From the NCBI GenBank assembly GCA_003427395.1, contig BFEA01000467.1, positions 323,996-345,257 on the forward strand: a stretch of 21,262 nucleotides of DNA, read 5' to 3'. This DNA is from Chara braunii (taxonomy: Eukaryota; Streptophyta; Charophyceae; Charales; Characeae). This document shows, piece by piece, positions 1 to 7,060 of the stretch (position 1 is the stretch's first letter; the number at the start of each line of letters is the position of its first letter). The position numbers were made by a program, and so were the translations under genes. The notes beneath the pieces were generated by a model that was given only the letters and a program-made list of their open reading frames with translations, ran no database searches and was not told the origin of the DNA.

Positions 1-35
1 ACGCACACACTTCTACAGCTATGGCGGCTATGGCC
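1..35 (+). repeat. Fragment identical to the retroposon at 13078-13112
   Basis: These 35 bases are identical to 13078-13112, inside the dispersed retroposon at 12825-13742. The match stops exactly where the adapter at 35-72 begins. An exact match is surprising because the two longer copies of this retroposon in the window are clearly diverged from each other. The fragment therefore looks like a piece of the 13-kb copy, or of a near-identical one, joined here artificially. Confidence 0.9.
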
Positions 36-64
36 TGTCTCTTATACACATCTAGATGTGTATA

Positions 65-72
<8 letters not shown>
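35..72. other. Nextera mate-pair junction adapter (assembly contaminant)
   Basis: Positions 35-53 read CTGTCTCTTATACACATCT, the Tn5 mosaic end used in Nextera libraries. Positions 54-72 are its reverse complement with one change (T at 70 where C is expected), so the two halves form the circularisation junction of a mate-pair library. This is synthetic sequence. The flanks were probably not adjacent in the genome. Confidence 0.95.

Positions 73-129
<57 letters not shown>
69..129. repeat. (GA)n microsatellite
   Basis: About 30 uninterrupted GA dinucleotides directly follow the adapter. The adapter's final GACAG appears as GATAG, so the repeat and adapter probably merged during read overlap. 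The true repeat length and its left flank are unknown. Confidence 0.9.
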
Positions 130-132
<3 letters not shown>

Positions 133-536
133 AGATGTCAACGGTCGTTTTTTCAACCGTCTTTCTTGTCCTTGCAGCCGATTGTTGTCACTCTGCTTAC
201 GACAAGCAGCGTGAATAAACGAGTTAAAACAACGCGGTAGGTTTGGAATTTCCACAAATCAAAGCCAGTTTTATATCTCCGGTAGGCTCGGCGTTTTGTT
301 TCCCATGCGTGAAGCACTCCCTAACAAAAAGGGGATTTATGTTTCCGCCGCATGAAGGATTCCATTGTCAAGAGCAGCCAAGTGTACTTCCCTCTGCTGA
401 GGTCTCAGTCCTTCGCAAACTGCTATTCAGCTAGGGCCACCCAGCATCAGTGTGGATGAAAAATCGAAGCTTTGGCAGCGAAATATGTGTGGAAATGTTC
501 CAAACTCTTTCCGTAACTTTATCTACATTCTGAATG
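130..536. other. No recognisable feature
   Basis: Neither strand has a convincing exon, RNA gene or repeat here. Open frames are short and have no family signature. Whether this is intergenic or an upstream kinesin intron cannot be decided. Confidence 0.5.
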
Positions 537-595
537 GGACGCTGGACCCGGTTTCCAGCAGGTGCTGCTCCCCACCAATAGACGGAGCTTTTTGT
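537..595 (-). repeat. Dispersed repeat fragment, inverted relative to 15018-15071
   Basis: The reverse complement of about 50 bases here (around GCTGGACCC and GGTGCTGCTCCCCACC) matches 15018-15071 with only a few differences. It is followed by an A-rich tract (597-645). It may be the end of a transposable element, but no coding signature identifies the class. Confidence 0.65.
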
Positions 596-596
596 A

Positions 597-645
597 AAAA
601 AAAAAAAAAAGAAAGAAAAAAAAAAAGAAGAAGAAAAAAAAGAAA
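597..645 (+). repeat. A-rich low-complexity tract
   Basis: A runs interrupted by single G residues, directly downstream of the repeat fragment at 537-595. It could be a degenerate poly(A) tail of that element in + orientation. The longest pure A run in the window lies here, at about 12-13 nt, well short of the T runs elsewhere. Confidence 0.6.
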
Positions 646-818
646 TATGTGTGGAAACCCCGACGCGTTTGGTTTCCGACCAACTTACTACACACGCAGC
701 ACTTAACTAAACCGGATCCCAATTATCCGATTGCTTGCCGCGGCACACGGCCGGTTGGATTATTCCCCCCCCTGTCTGAGTGCATACTCGCACAAAGACT
801 TTTTTACTTATTTCGGGA

Positions 819-995
819 CGCAATTGCGGCCACATGCATCCAGGTGCGGCCATATATACGGTCAGATCCATTTACGATCGTGCTAGTGTGAGTACGCCCT
901 GAGATCGAAGAGCCAGTGTAGACGGAATTGCGGCCACATGCATGCAGTTGCGGCCATGTATACGACCATATATACGGCCACGTGCATCCAGTTGC
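819..995 (+). repeat. Short local repeats containing TTGCGGCCACATGCAT
   Basis: ATTGCGGCCACATGCATCC at about 821 and ATTGCGGCCACATGCATGC at about 927 are near-identical. Each is followed by a GCGGCCATRTATACG segment, and a third inverted-looking version lies at about 962-995. A diverged relative of 819-900 occurs at 7655-7735. The class is unknown. Confidence 0.6.
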
Positions 996-1199
996 ACAGT
1001 TGAAAGAGTTCCGTTCGAGCTCGTCAGTTTACGCGGATTCCCCTCAGCGGAGCTCTTTGGTTGTGCTCGTACTCTTCTTCGTCTTTTATAGAGATGAGTC
1101 GTAAAGCCAATTGCATCAGCACAGTATAGTCTCTTGGCCACGAATAGTGCATCTATTGTAGTATGCTCACTCCGCTGACTAATATGGATGTGCTTCGTA

Positions 1200-2040
1200 T
1201 AAACACGGTCGATCCATTCCACAAGCCAACGGTCAAACAGAGAATACGGAGATAAGGGGAGTACCTCCGAGGAGTCGCAGTGACCTCCACCGTCGACTCG
1301 TGCATTGGGTCTAAACTTTGTGCCAGTCTTGTCTGAAGTGCGCGCATCTTACCATAATTCCTTGAAAGCGAGGCTTTGTAAATCCTGGTCTGGGTTGCAG
1401 ACCTGATGATGAGTATGTATGTGCTTCCTCCTACACACACCCACGATAATCGACAGTGACCCTTTTTTTTGTTTTTTTGGGAAAAACAGCCTTGCACTAC
1501 TAGGTGCGGTGCCCGTACATCGTGAATGATTTATAGGGTTTAGGGGACTACCTCCGATGAGTCGCAATGACCTCCACCATCGACTCTTGTATGGGGTTTA
1601 GGGTGATAGACCTTTGATGAGTACGTGTGTTTCCTCCTACACACACCTACGATAAACAACAATGACCGTGTTTATTTTTGGGTGAAAAACAGCCTCGGAC
1701 TACCAGGTGGGATGCCCATACATCGTGAATGATTTATTGGGTTTAGGGTTGCAGACCTGTGATGAGTATGTATGTGCTGCCCCCTACACACCTTTTTTTT
1801 TCCTTGTGAAAAACAGCCTCGGACTACCAGGTGGGATGCGCATACCTCGTGAATGATTCATTGGGTTTAGGGTTGAAGGCCTTTGAGTATGTACGTGCTT
1901 CCTTTACTCATTTCAGATGAGCCAGGATGAACTCCACGGCCGATGATGTATTGGGCTTAGGGTTGTGGGCCTTTGAGTATGTATGTGCGTCGACCCTATA
2001 GACACGGTCGATCCTTTCCACAAGGCAACGTTAAGGCCCG
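1200..2040 (+). repeat. Degenerate direct repeats carrying TTTAGGG heptamers
   Basis: Units with shared blocks recur: GAAAAACAGCCT, CTACCAGGTGGGATGC, CGTGAATGATT, then GGGTTTAGGG, then GATGAGTATGTATGTGC. Examples lie around 1390-1545, 1600-1745, 1745-1870 and 1870-1990. The CGGTCGATCC block at 1207 recurs at 2007. The single telomere-type heptamers sit inside a larger unit, so this is not a telomeric array. Confidence 0.75.
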
Positions 2041-2059
2041 TGACTGACATTGAAGGGAA

Positions 2060-2173
2060 TACCGTCTGCACTCGAGTACATTAAAGCGCCCGGTCATTGT
2101 AGCTGTATTTGGGGCAATTATCCGTCTAGATACAGCGATATTGGCAGGACGTTCTAATCAGGTGAAGACGGTA
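2060..2173. repeat. Foldback element F1 (palindromic MITE-like)
   Basis: Starts TACCGTCT and ends AGACGGTA. Internal arms are CCCGGTCATTGTAGCTGTATTTGG on one side and GATACAGCGATATTGGC on the other, giving an imperfect hairpin of about 114 bp. It belongs to the same family as 2783-2894, 2955-3065, 16642-16749 and 19515-19622. No target-site duplication is obvious. Confidence 0.75.
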
Positions 2174-2389
2174 GTATGTCAGCCTTCACAGAGGTCTGAG
2201 CACGTCTTCAAGAGCTAAAGTGGACGTCAATACACAGTGAGACCGTGTATAGGAAGGACAAGCATAGTCAGACACACAAGTGAGATACACAAGTGAGACA
2301 CACTACATGCAAGATGAAAGACGAAAATCACATCACATAGCGCAGGTGGCGCTCTTAAGATTAGCAATGAAAAAAGCCGACAGAGGGTA
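2174..2389. other. No recognisable feature
   Basis: Contains the short direct repeat AAGTGAGAYACAC (about 2278-2302). No coding or RNA signal is seen. Confidence 0.5.
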
Positions 2390-2515
2390 TGGCAACGGCC
2401 AAACAGAGAGTATGGAGAGAAAGGGGGGTACCTCCGATGACCAGCAGCCGCCCCCGCCACAATGAGCTCCACCGTGGATCATGTATTGGGTTTAGGGTTG
2501 CAGGTCTTTGTGCCT
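2390..2515 (+). repeat. Copy of the 1225-1310 repeat with TTTAGGG
   Basis: GCAACGGCCAAACAGAGAGTA, the GGGGGGTACCTCCGATGA block, and then a TGAGCTCCACCGTGGATCATG segment followed by ATTGGGTTTAGGG parallel 1225-1310. It is a further diverged member of the repeat family at 1200-2040. Confidence 0.65.
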
Positions 2516-2782
2516 TTGTTTCCCCTCTGTGCATTTTGTATCATTCCTTTTTTTATTTTCTGCGTCATTCTTTATTAGAATATATATATATATATTTTAG
2601 AGGGACTAGGGTTTGGGCCTTTGCACCGGAATTCTCAAGGGGTGCTCCTCTGCATCGCCCTCCTTCCCATCTCTTTTTTTTTTTTTCCCTCTCTTTTTCA
2701 TCGCTTCTCTTCTCCACCTGGTGTGTTCTTTCTTTGCTTGCCCTGTTCTTTTTTTTTGATCTGGATCTGCTCTCTTTCATCC

Positions 2783-2894
2783 CTACCGGCTTCATCCGAA
2801 TAGAACACGCCCGGTAATTATCGCTGTATTTGGACTGGAAGTTGGCCCAAATACAGCTCTAATGACCGGGCGTTTTATTCGGGTGAAGACGTAG
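2783..2894. repeat. Foldback element F2
   Basis: The left arm runs from CTACCGGCTTCATCCGAATA through CGCCCGGTAATTATCGCTG to TATTTGG. The right arm is CCAAATACAGC through AATGACCGGGCG and TATTCGGGTGAAGACGTAG. The arms are nearly perfect reverse complements across most of the element, about 112 bp. No open reading frame fits inside, so it is non-autonomous. Confidence 0.85.
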
Positions 2895-2954
2895 GGCTTA
2901 GGCGTTTGTGCGTAGATGGAGGTTCCTTGTCCTTTTTGTTTTCAGAGTTTGTCT

Positions 2955-3065
2955 CTACCTTCTTCCCCCGAATACAACGCACGGTCATTATAGCTGTATT
3001 TAGACTGAAAGATACCCCAAATTCAGCTATAATGACCGCATGATGTATTCGGGGGAAGACTGTAG
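2955..3065. repeat. Foldback element F3
   Basis: The left arm includes CCCCCGAATACAACG and GGTCATTATAGCTGTATTT. The right arm includes AAATTCAGCTATAATGACC and CGTATTCGG-like sequence ending GAAGACTGTAG. It is about 111 bp and lies 60 bp from F2. GGGTTTAGGG follows its right end, much as a GGGCTTAGG follows F2. Confidence 0.85.
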
Positions 3066-3940
3066 GGTTTAGGGTTTTGTGCCTTTGTACCCAGGTCGGG
3101 TGTCATTCAATTTGTGATATGGGGGGCGCTGGGGTAATGGAATTCCCATCTCACCCCTCTGCGGACCCTTCATCCGGTGACGTTGAGGAATTAACATGCA
3201 AGCAGCGGACATGCCGCCTCTTTTTTTTTTTTTTTTCCCTATGCGCTCTCTTTTTTTTTCTTTTTCTTTTCCAAAATTCTCTCGGGAGCCGTCCCTTGCA
3301 GGCGATTCGAGGGAATTAATTTTTCTATGCGCTCTCTTCAAGGGAGGGCTCCTCCCAATTGTGATGGGTCGAATTTATATCCGTGGGGAGCTGGAGCTGC
3401 TGGAAAAGGGGGAGTCCAGCACCCCCTCAACAGGATGAGAGAGTAGTTATAAACCTGGGTGCCTGGGGGACAGCATCGTCTCCCCTCATTGCGAGGGGAT
3501 TAATTGTTGCCCTACCTAATATTTTCCAAAGCCCGGCTTCCTTGAAACTTTCCCCGGTTTCCCCTTACCCTCCCCCCCCCTCCCTCTTCTCCTTGCCCCC
3601 CTCCTCCGTTGGAGATTCATTAGAGGGTGTCAGATTGGGGTTGGCTGCGAAGCTTGCTGTTTCGTCGTTCTGAGCTCAGATTGGGGAATGCGGCGTGGCT
3701 GATGCACATGTCTTACCTTTTTTTTTTTTTTTTTTATTCCATGATCTGATTTTTTCCATGTTCTGATCTTTTATGATGCCGTAGGGAAGGATGTCTTTTT
3801 TTTTTTGTTTTTTTTTTTGTTGGAGCTCTTACTTGAATGATATAGTCAACACGTGTAATGCCGGCACATATCTAATACGCGTGGATTTTTAGTATTATTA
3901 TTATTTTTTTTTCTGAATCATGTGTCTTGACGCTTTGCAG
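3066..3940. other. Upstream intron or flank with T runs
   Basis: Probably the intron before the P-loop exon, since that exon starts in mid-codon. It contains T runs at 3221-3236 and 3718-3735 and an interrupted T tract at about 3797-3821. No N-terminal kinesin motor sequence was found here or further upstream, so the preceding exon lies outside the window or is lost at the assembly scar. Confidence 0.6.
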
Positions 3941-4041
3941 CCACCATCTTCGCTTATGGGCAAACGAGCAGCGGGAAGACCTATACGATGAAGGCTATTA
4001 TGGATTCGGCGGCTTTGGATATATTTAATCACATTGAGAAA
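3941..4041 (+). CDS. NACK: Kinesin-7 (NACK-type) exon 1 in window: P-loop
   Basis: A partial coding exon of 101 nt for the ATP-binding part of a kinesin motor. It begins with the last two bases of a codon (GCC, Ala), then reads [16 protein letters not shown] and continues to [16 protein letters not shown] is the Walker A motif. The acceptor is TTTGCAG (ends 3940) and the donor is GTGAGT (4042). Plant NACK1/HINKEL has the same layout, with the helix after the P-loop ending in a DI[YF]xHI segment. This family moves to microtubule plus ends and is needed for phragmoplast expansion in cytokinesis, where it binds and activates an NPK1-type MAPKKK. The next exon in protein order is 7916-8029, although three later exons lie in between. 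The start codon and first ~80-110 residues are absent from the window. Confidence 0.95.
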
Positions 4042-4795
4042 GTGAGTTCCTTCTTTGCTTCATGAATGCTTATCGATTTTTTTTTTATTTTTTTTTTTTT
4101 CATGTACTTGCACTTGGCGGTCTGGTGGTTCAGTGGCTTGCGCGCTGTGAAGTGCACGTGCACGTACAGAAACCCAGGTTTATTGTGTTCAGACTTGCTG
4201 GCTCAATCTGTTCGTTTCACACCTTGTTAATCTTGCACTCATTTGAAAAATTAAAATTTTCAGCTCTGTTCTTGACTGGTTGCGCAGTCTGTATTCATCT
4301 TGTAAAGTAAATGAGTGGCTGTATGGTAGTGTCTGGTAGAAGGCAGGGGTAGTTTTGAAAGTTTGAACGTTCGGAAGTTTTTTGGAAGTTTTGAAAGAAA
4401 AAAAAAAAGGTTTGCAAATTGGGGGTATTCAGTGCGAGGGTTGGGGGTATTCAGTGCGAGGGTTGTTGTATACGAGGTATGTGAGGTGATCGATGAATCA
4501 CACAATGGACTCCATCAACAATGGCAAATGAATGAATCTTTGTTTCTTTTTTTTCTTTTTTTTTTTTCCAATCAGATCACTCCCCTGAACCGCGCAGGGA
4601 GGGGGGGGGGAAGGGGGGTGGGCGGGGGGGACGATATCCCGACCGGTATGGTTCCAATATTAAACACCGAGTCACAGTTTGAGATCGACGGTTCGATTCC
4701 CTACTGTGTCGATCCATCAGTGGTTGGTCATACACGAACCACGTACCCCTCGACCAACGCTGCAAATGAAGCAATCGAAATGATTGAATTGAATG
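4042..4795. other. Intron sequence after exon 1
   Basis: Begins with donor GTGAGT. It contains T-rich tracts (4078-4100, 4547-4568), a short tandem repeat TTGGGGGTATTCAGTGCGAGG (about 4418-4463) and a G-rich stretch (4601-4630). No exon was recognised. A GGTTCGATTCC box at about 4690 resembles a tRNA T-arm, but no complete tRNA can be folded around it. Confidence 0.6.
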
Positions 4796-4807
4796 AGACA
4801 GCGCTTC
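4796..4807 (+). repeat. 12-bp direct repeat AGACAGCGCTTC, left copy
   Basis: Identical to 7049-7060. The two copies lie just outside the T runs that bound the out-of-order exon block (4831 to about 7020). They may be a target-site duplication around an original T-rich insertion, or a coincidence. Confidence 0.5.
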
Positions 4808-4831
4808 TTTTTTTTTTTTTTTTTTTTTTTN
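4808..4831 (+). other. T run ending in N (gap junction)
   Basis: Twenty-three T residues followed by one ambiguous base, then directly (TA)n. A single N at a homopolymer-dinucleotide junction looks like a closed scaffold gap. It marks the left edge of the out-of-order block. Confidence 0.8.
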
Positions 4832-4850
4832 TATATATATATTCAGCCTC

Positions 4851-4887
4851 CTGATGAGTCGGTGAAACTCCGACGAAACAGTTTGTC
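4851..4887 (+). ncRNA. Hammerhead ribozyme-like core, copy A
   Basis: Conserved boxes occur in type I order: CTGATGA (4851-4857); helix II GTCGG/CCGAC (4858-4862 with 4870-4874, 7-nt loop); GAA (4875-4877); minimal helix III ACA/TGU with GTT loop (4878-4886); C at the predicted cleavage site (4887). Very short helix III is typical of Penelope-like element hammerheads. Caveat: bases flanking the core (CCTC before, ACAGCC after) do not form a local helix I. That helix would have to come from distant pairing, for example between the two (TA)n tracts, or from a dimer. Activity is unproven. Confidence 0.6.
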
Positions 4888-4926
4888 ACAGCCCCTCATT
4901 TGTTGTCCTCTTCTCCCTCTCTGCCT

Positions 4927-4927
4927 N
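4927..4927. other. Ambiguous base inside repeat copy A
   Basis: This single N follows CTCTCTGCCT. The window itself ends with the same bases at 21262. The second N of this element, at 4831, isolates a ~95-base piece that is repeat only. This indicates contig ends collapsing in a repeat. Confidence 0.8.
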
Positions 4928-4948
4928 CGGTTTACCGGGCAGTTCTAT

Positions 4949-5013
4949 TTGACGATATATATATATATGACGATATATATATCTATTTGACGATATATAT
5001 ATATATATATATA
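4949..5013 (+). repeat. Tandem TTTGACG(AT)n units
   Basis: GACG directly followed by an AT tract occurs three times (4951, 4969, 4989), twice preceded by CTATTT. This looks like repeated copies of the element's 3' end. The same junction appears next to copy B (20151 and, inverted, about 20175-20180), and a GTGACG(AT)n variant occurs at 19027. Confidence 0.75.
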
Positions 5014-5269
5014 TTCCTTTCCCTCCCTTGGCTATTGTCGACACCCCAATTCTCCTATATCCTCATCAGCCCATCCGTGAAAACCATGGGAAGGTTGTAC
5101 CTGGTAATGAATACTACATAACATCGTCAACTTATGCCTTTTATACCGTTGTTGACTCCTGCAATTGAAATGGGTTTTAAAAAACTTTTTCTGAATCTTT
5201 TTCTGATACACGTCGTCTGATATGGCGTTGGACTCTCGTCTTCCTGTCGTAATTGCTGTGCTGTGACAG
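5014..5269. other. Intron sequence before exon 7
   Basis: No independent feature was recognised. It ends in the acceptor GCTGTGACAG. If the scaffold order is corrected, this is the 3' part of the intron that starts at 20100. Confidence 0.6.
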
Positions 5270-5474
5270 TGGCGGCAACAGAACGAGGCAGGGTCATATC
5301 CCTTACAGAGACTCGAAATTGACGCGTATTTTGCAGCATTCTCTGGGAGGGAATGCACGGACTGCGATCATATGTACAATGAGTCCAGCTCTGTCGCATG
5401 TCGACCAGACGAGGAACACTCTCTCCTTTGCATCCCGGGCCAAGGAAGTCACGAATAGTGCCCATGTGAATGTG
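5270..5474 (+). CDS. NACK: Kinesin-7 (NACK-type) exon 7 in protein order: motor C-terminus
   Basis: A 205-nt exon for the end of the motor domain. The first base (T) completes the AG left by the exon ending at 20099, giving Ser and reading [11 protein letters not shown], then [15 protein letters not shown], then [16 protein letters not shown], then [27 protein letters not shown]-type and SLGGN motifs form the microtubule-binding and core region. AKEVTN.AHVN is the neck-linker region typical of plant NACK kinesins. The exon ends on a codon boundary at donor GTATGG (5475). The protein context requires the exon at 19975-20099 before it, yet that exon lies 14.7 kb downstream. This is the key evidence that the window's exon order is wrong or rearranged. 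Confidence 0.95.
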
Positions 5475-6440
5475 GTATGGTCTCTTGTTTCCGTTTGTTA
5501 GTCCCCTTCTTGTCAGATGAGTTAGTTGAGAAAACCTTTGTTTTCAGAATTTGTGTCTACTCAATGATAAATTGATAATGAACTTCGTCATTTGTTTTTG
5601 CAATCCCAACAAGCAGTGGTTACAACCCAGTGGGGGATTTCCGTGAGTCTATGCCCAGCAAGTTTGCCGTGGTATGTTGGTTGTTGGCTGCAAATTTGTA
5701 TCTTTGCATGGCCGTCTTTTGGCTGTTGCAACGGGGCGCCCTGGTTTTGTTTTTGGAAGGCCCCCCTTTTGTGCTGGTTGACGTCAGTCCACTGACTTAC
5801 CCACTGGTGAATCGTAAGCATATAAGGCTCTATCCACGCCGCCTGCTACGCCTGGTTATGGCTGGAAGTACTTGGTCGTCTCCTTTACTCATCTCCCACA
5901 CTCTCTACTTTTCACCTTTTCTGCATCGTGGTAATCAAGTGCCCCTGAGGCGGTGGTCGATCGAACATATCCATTGTTGTCCTTCCATTCGTAATGTTTG
6001 TTTATGGTTTGGACAGTTGACATGAAGCCGAAAGCACTCACCGAAATTGACGTTATCGAAGACAGTTTGTGCCTTGTACTCAGTCAAATGATCTTGCAAA
6101 ATCCTTTCAAGACGGTCAAGGCACCAAGGAAGGTACCGAAGATAGCGAGATTTCACAAACGCTTCGATCTCACACCCAAGGATTGGAGACTGCTACCCGT
6201 CAATGAGTATTTGTATCAGATTGATGATTGTGTTGCTAGAGGCTGAATGTGTCGGCCTTGCTGCTTCCCGTTTCACTCTGAGATTCATTACGTCTAAGTG
6301 CAACCTTAGTGGTATAAAGCATTGTCTTTTCTAAGGCTCCCATTGTTTTTGCCTTGCTGGACGCTTTTGCTAATATCTGAGGTTCTGAGTCAAGGGCCTG
6401 AGCTACACTGTAACTAATTGAATTGGTGGGACCATTGCAG
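5475..6440. other. Intron between exons 7 and 8
   Basis: Bounded by GTATGG and CCATTGCAG. Open frames exist on both strands (5630-6025 +, 5935-6156 -, 5998-6246 +) but none shows a recognisable domain. The composition around 5600-6240 is less T-rich than other introns, so a decayed transposon gene is possible. Confidence 0.5.
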
Positions 6441-6554
6441 ATGGTGAGCGATAAGGTCGTTATCAAACAGCTTCAGCGGGAAATAGCAAAGCTGCAGAAC
6501 GAACTGAAATCACTTCCAGAGGAGACCAAGGCGAAGGAGCTCCAACTTCAGGAG
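6441..6554 (+). CDS. NACK: Kinesin-7 (NACK-type) exon 8: neck and first coiled coil
   Basis: A 114-nt phase 0-0 exon giving 38 residues, starting MVSDKVVIKQLQREIAKLQN and ending in KELQLQE. In plant NACK kinesins the motor is followed by a near-identical VVSDK..VK.LQ.E.A.LE segment, the neck and start of the coiled-coil stalk that dimerises the motor. Heptad-spaced Leu/Ile/Val supports a coiled coil. The acceptor is CCATTGCAG (ends 6440) and the donor is GTGAGT (6555). It joins in frame to exon 7 (5474) upstream and exon 9 (6860) downstream. These three exons are in correct mutual order. Confidence 0.93.
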
Positions 6555-6859
6555 GTGAGTTGAGTAAAATTCACTAAGCCCCCTTCATACCAGCCTTTTT
6601 GTGGGCGGTTGTTCTCTGTTGCCTGTTCTCCTTCTCCCTTCTTCCTTTGTCTCTTTTTTCTTTTTGTCTTTTTTTTCTCCCTGCACTTCTTTGTGCTGTA
6701 TTGAACGTTATGCCCACGGAGACTTTGGGTACTGCTTGGATTGGATGGCAGACAGAACAGCAGGTAGAGATAACTGTGTGCACAAAATGTTCTAAGATGT
6801 TTGTGGGAATCGAGGGAGAAAAGGATGACTGACAAGGAAGTGTTTTTTTTTCCTGGCAG
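6555..6859. other. Intron between exons 8 and 9
   Basis: A 305-bp intron from GTGAGT to CCTGGCAG with a pyrimidine-rich first half (6590-6690). No other feature is seen. Confidence 0.7.
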
Positions 6860-6961
6860 ATGGAGATGGAGATGCGTGAGCTGGCAGCGCAGAGAGATGC
6901 TGCACACGCACAGGTCATGGAGCTGACGAAGATCATTCTGCGATGTGATTCCAAAAACCTG
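6860..6961 (+). CDS. NACK: Kinesin-7 (NACK-type) exon 9: coiled-coil stalk
   Basis: A 102-nt phase 0-0 exon giving 34 residues: MEMEMRELAAQRDAAHAQ, then VMELTKIIL and DSKNL. Plant NACK proteins have the equivalent QMEMEI.EL.RQRD.AQ..LEEL stretch shortly after the neck. The acceptor is CCTGGCAG (ends 6859) and the donor is GTGAGT (6962). No later stalk or tail exon was recognised anywhere in the window. About two thirds of the usual 900-1000-residue protein, including the region that contacts the MAPKKK partner, is therefore missing. The intron that follows runs within 50 bases into the T run at 7010, where the contig appears to end. Confidence 0.9.
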
Positions 6962-7007
6962 GTGAGTCATTGTGTGTGCTACATACTTGTTCAAGTTATT
7001 CTTGCTT

Positions 7008-7009
<2 letters not shown>

Positions 7010-7041
<32 letters not shown>
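7010..7041 (+). repeat. 32-nt T run, right edge of the misplaced block
   Basis: The longest homopolymer in the window. It follows exon 9 after 48 intron bases and is followed by AACTATT and the second AGACAGCGCTTC copy. It mirrors the T run at 4808-4830, so the block could have been inserted into one unresolved T tract during assembly. Confidence 0.75.
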
Positions 7042-7044
<3 letters not shown>

Positions 7045-7048
7045 TATT

Positions 7049-7060
7049 AGACAGCGCTTC
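7049..7060 (+). repeat. 12-bp direct repeat AGACAGCGCTTC, right copy
   Basis: Identical to 4796-4807. See the left copy for interpretation. Confidence 0.5.

Larger units (their letters stand above)
4832..4960 (+). mobile_element. Hammerhead-bearing repeat, copy A
   Basis: A (TA)n tract, then about 115 bases from TCAGCCTCCTGATGAG to the CGGTTTACCGGGC hairpin and TTCTATTTGACG, then another (TA)n tract. It matches copy B (20176-20290, opposite strand) and copy C (21166-21262) with almost no differences. The N at 4927 corresponds to A in copy B. The hammerhead core suggests the terminal repeat of a Penelope-like retroelement or a derived non-autonomous element. No reverse transcriptase is present. 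Confidence 0.75.

Noticed and set aside
52-255. Serine-leucine repeat open frame at the left edge
   Set aside because: It is a translation of the (GA)n microsatellite plus adapter sequence.
1270-1590. GATGAGTCG...CGACTC hairpins resembling a hammerhead
   Set aside because: They lack the GAAA box and the cleavage-site context after the stem. They are parts of the 1200-2040 repeat.
1530-3075. Interstitial telomere array
   Set aside because: The heptamers are single and spaced by 60-250 bp inside larger repeats, not in tandem.
4640-4715. Possible tRNA around GGTTCGATTCC
   Set aside because: The box B-like sequence is good, but no acceptor or anticodon stem and no box A could be matched at the right spacing.
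5630-6246. Open frames between exons 7 and 8, + and - strands
   Set aside because: I looked for retrotransposon polymerase or integrase motifs and found none. Flanking splice sites support a simple intron.
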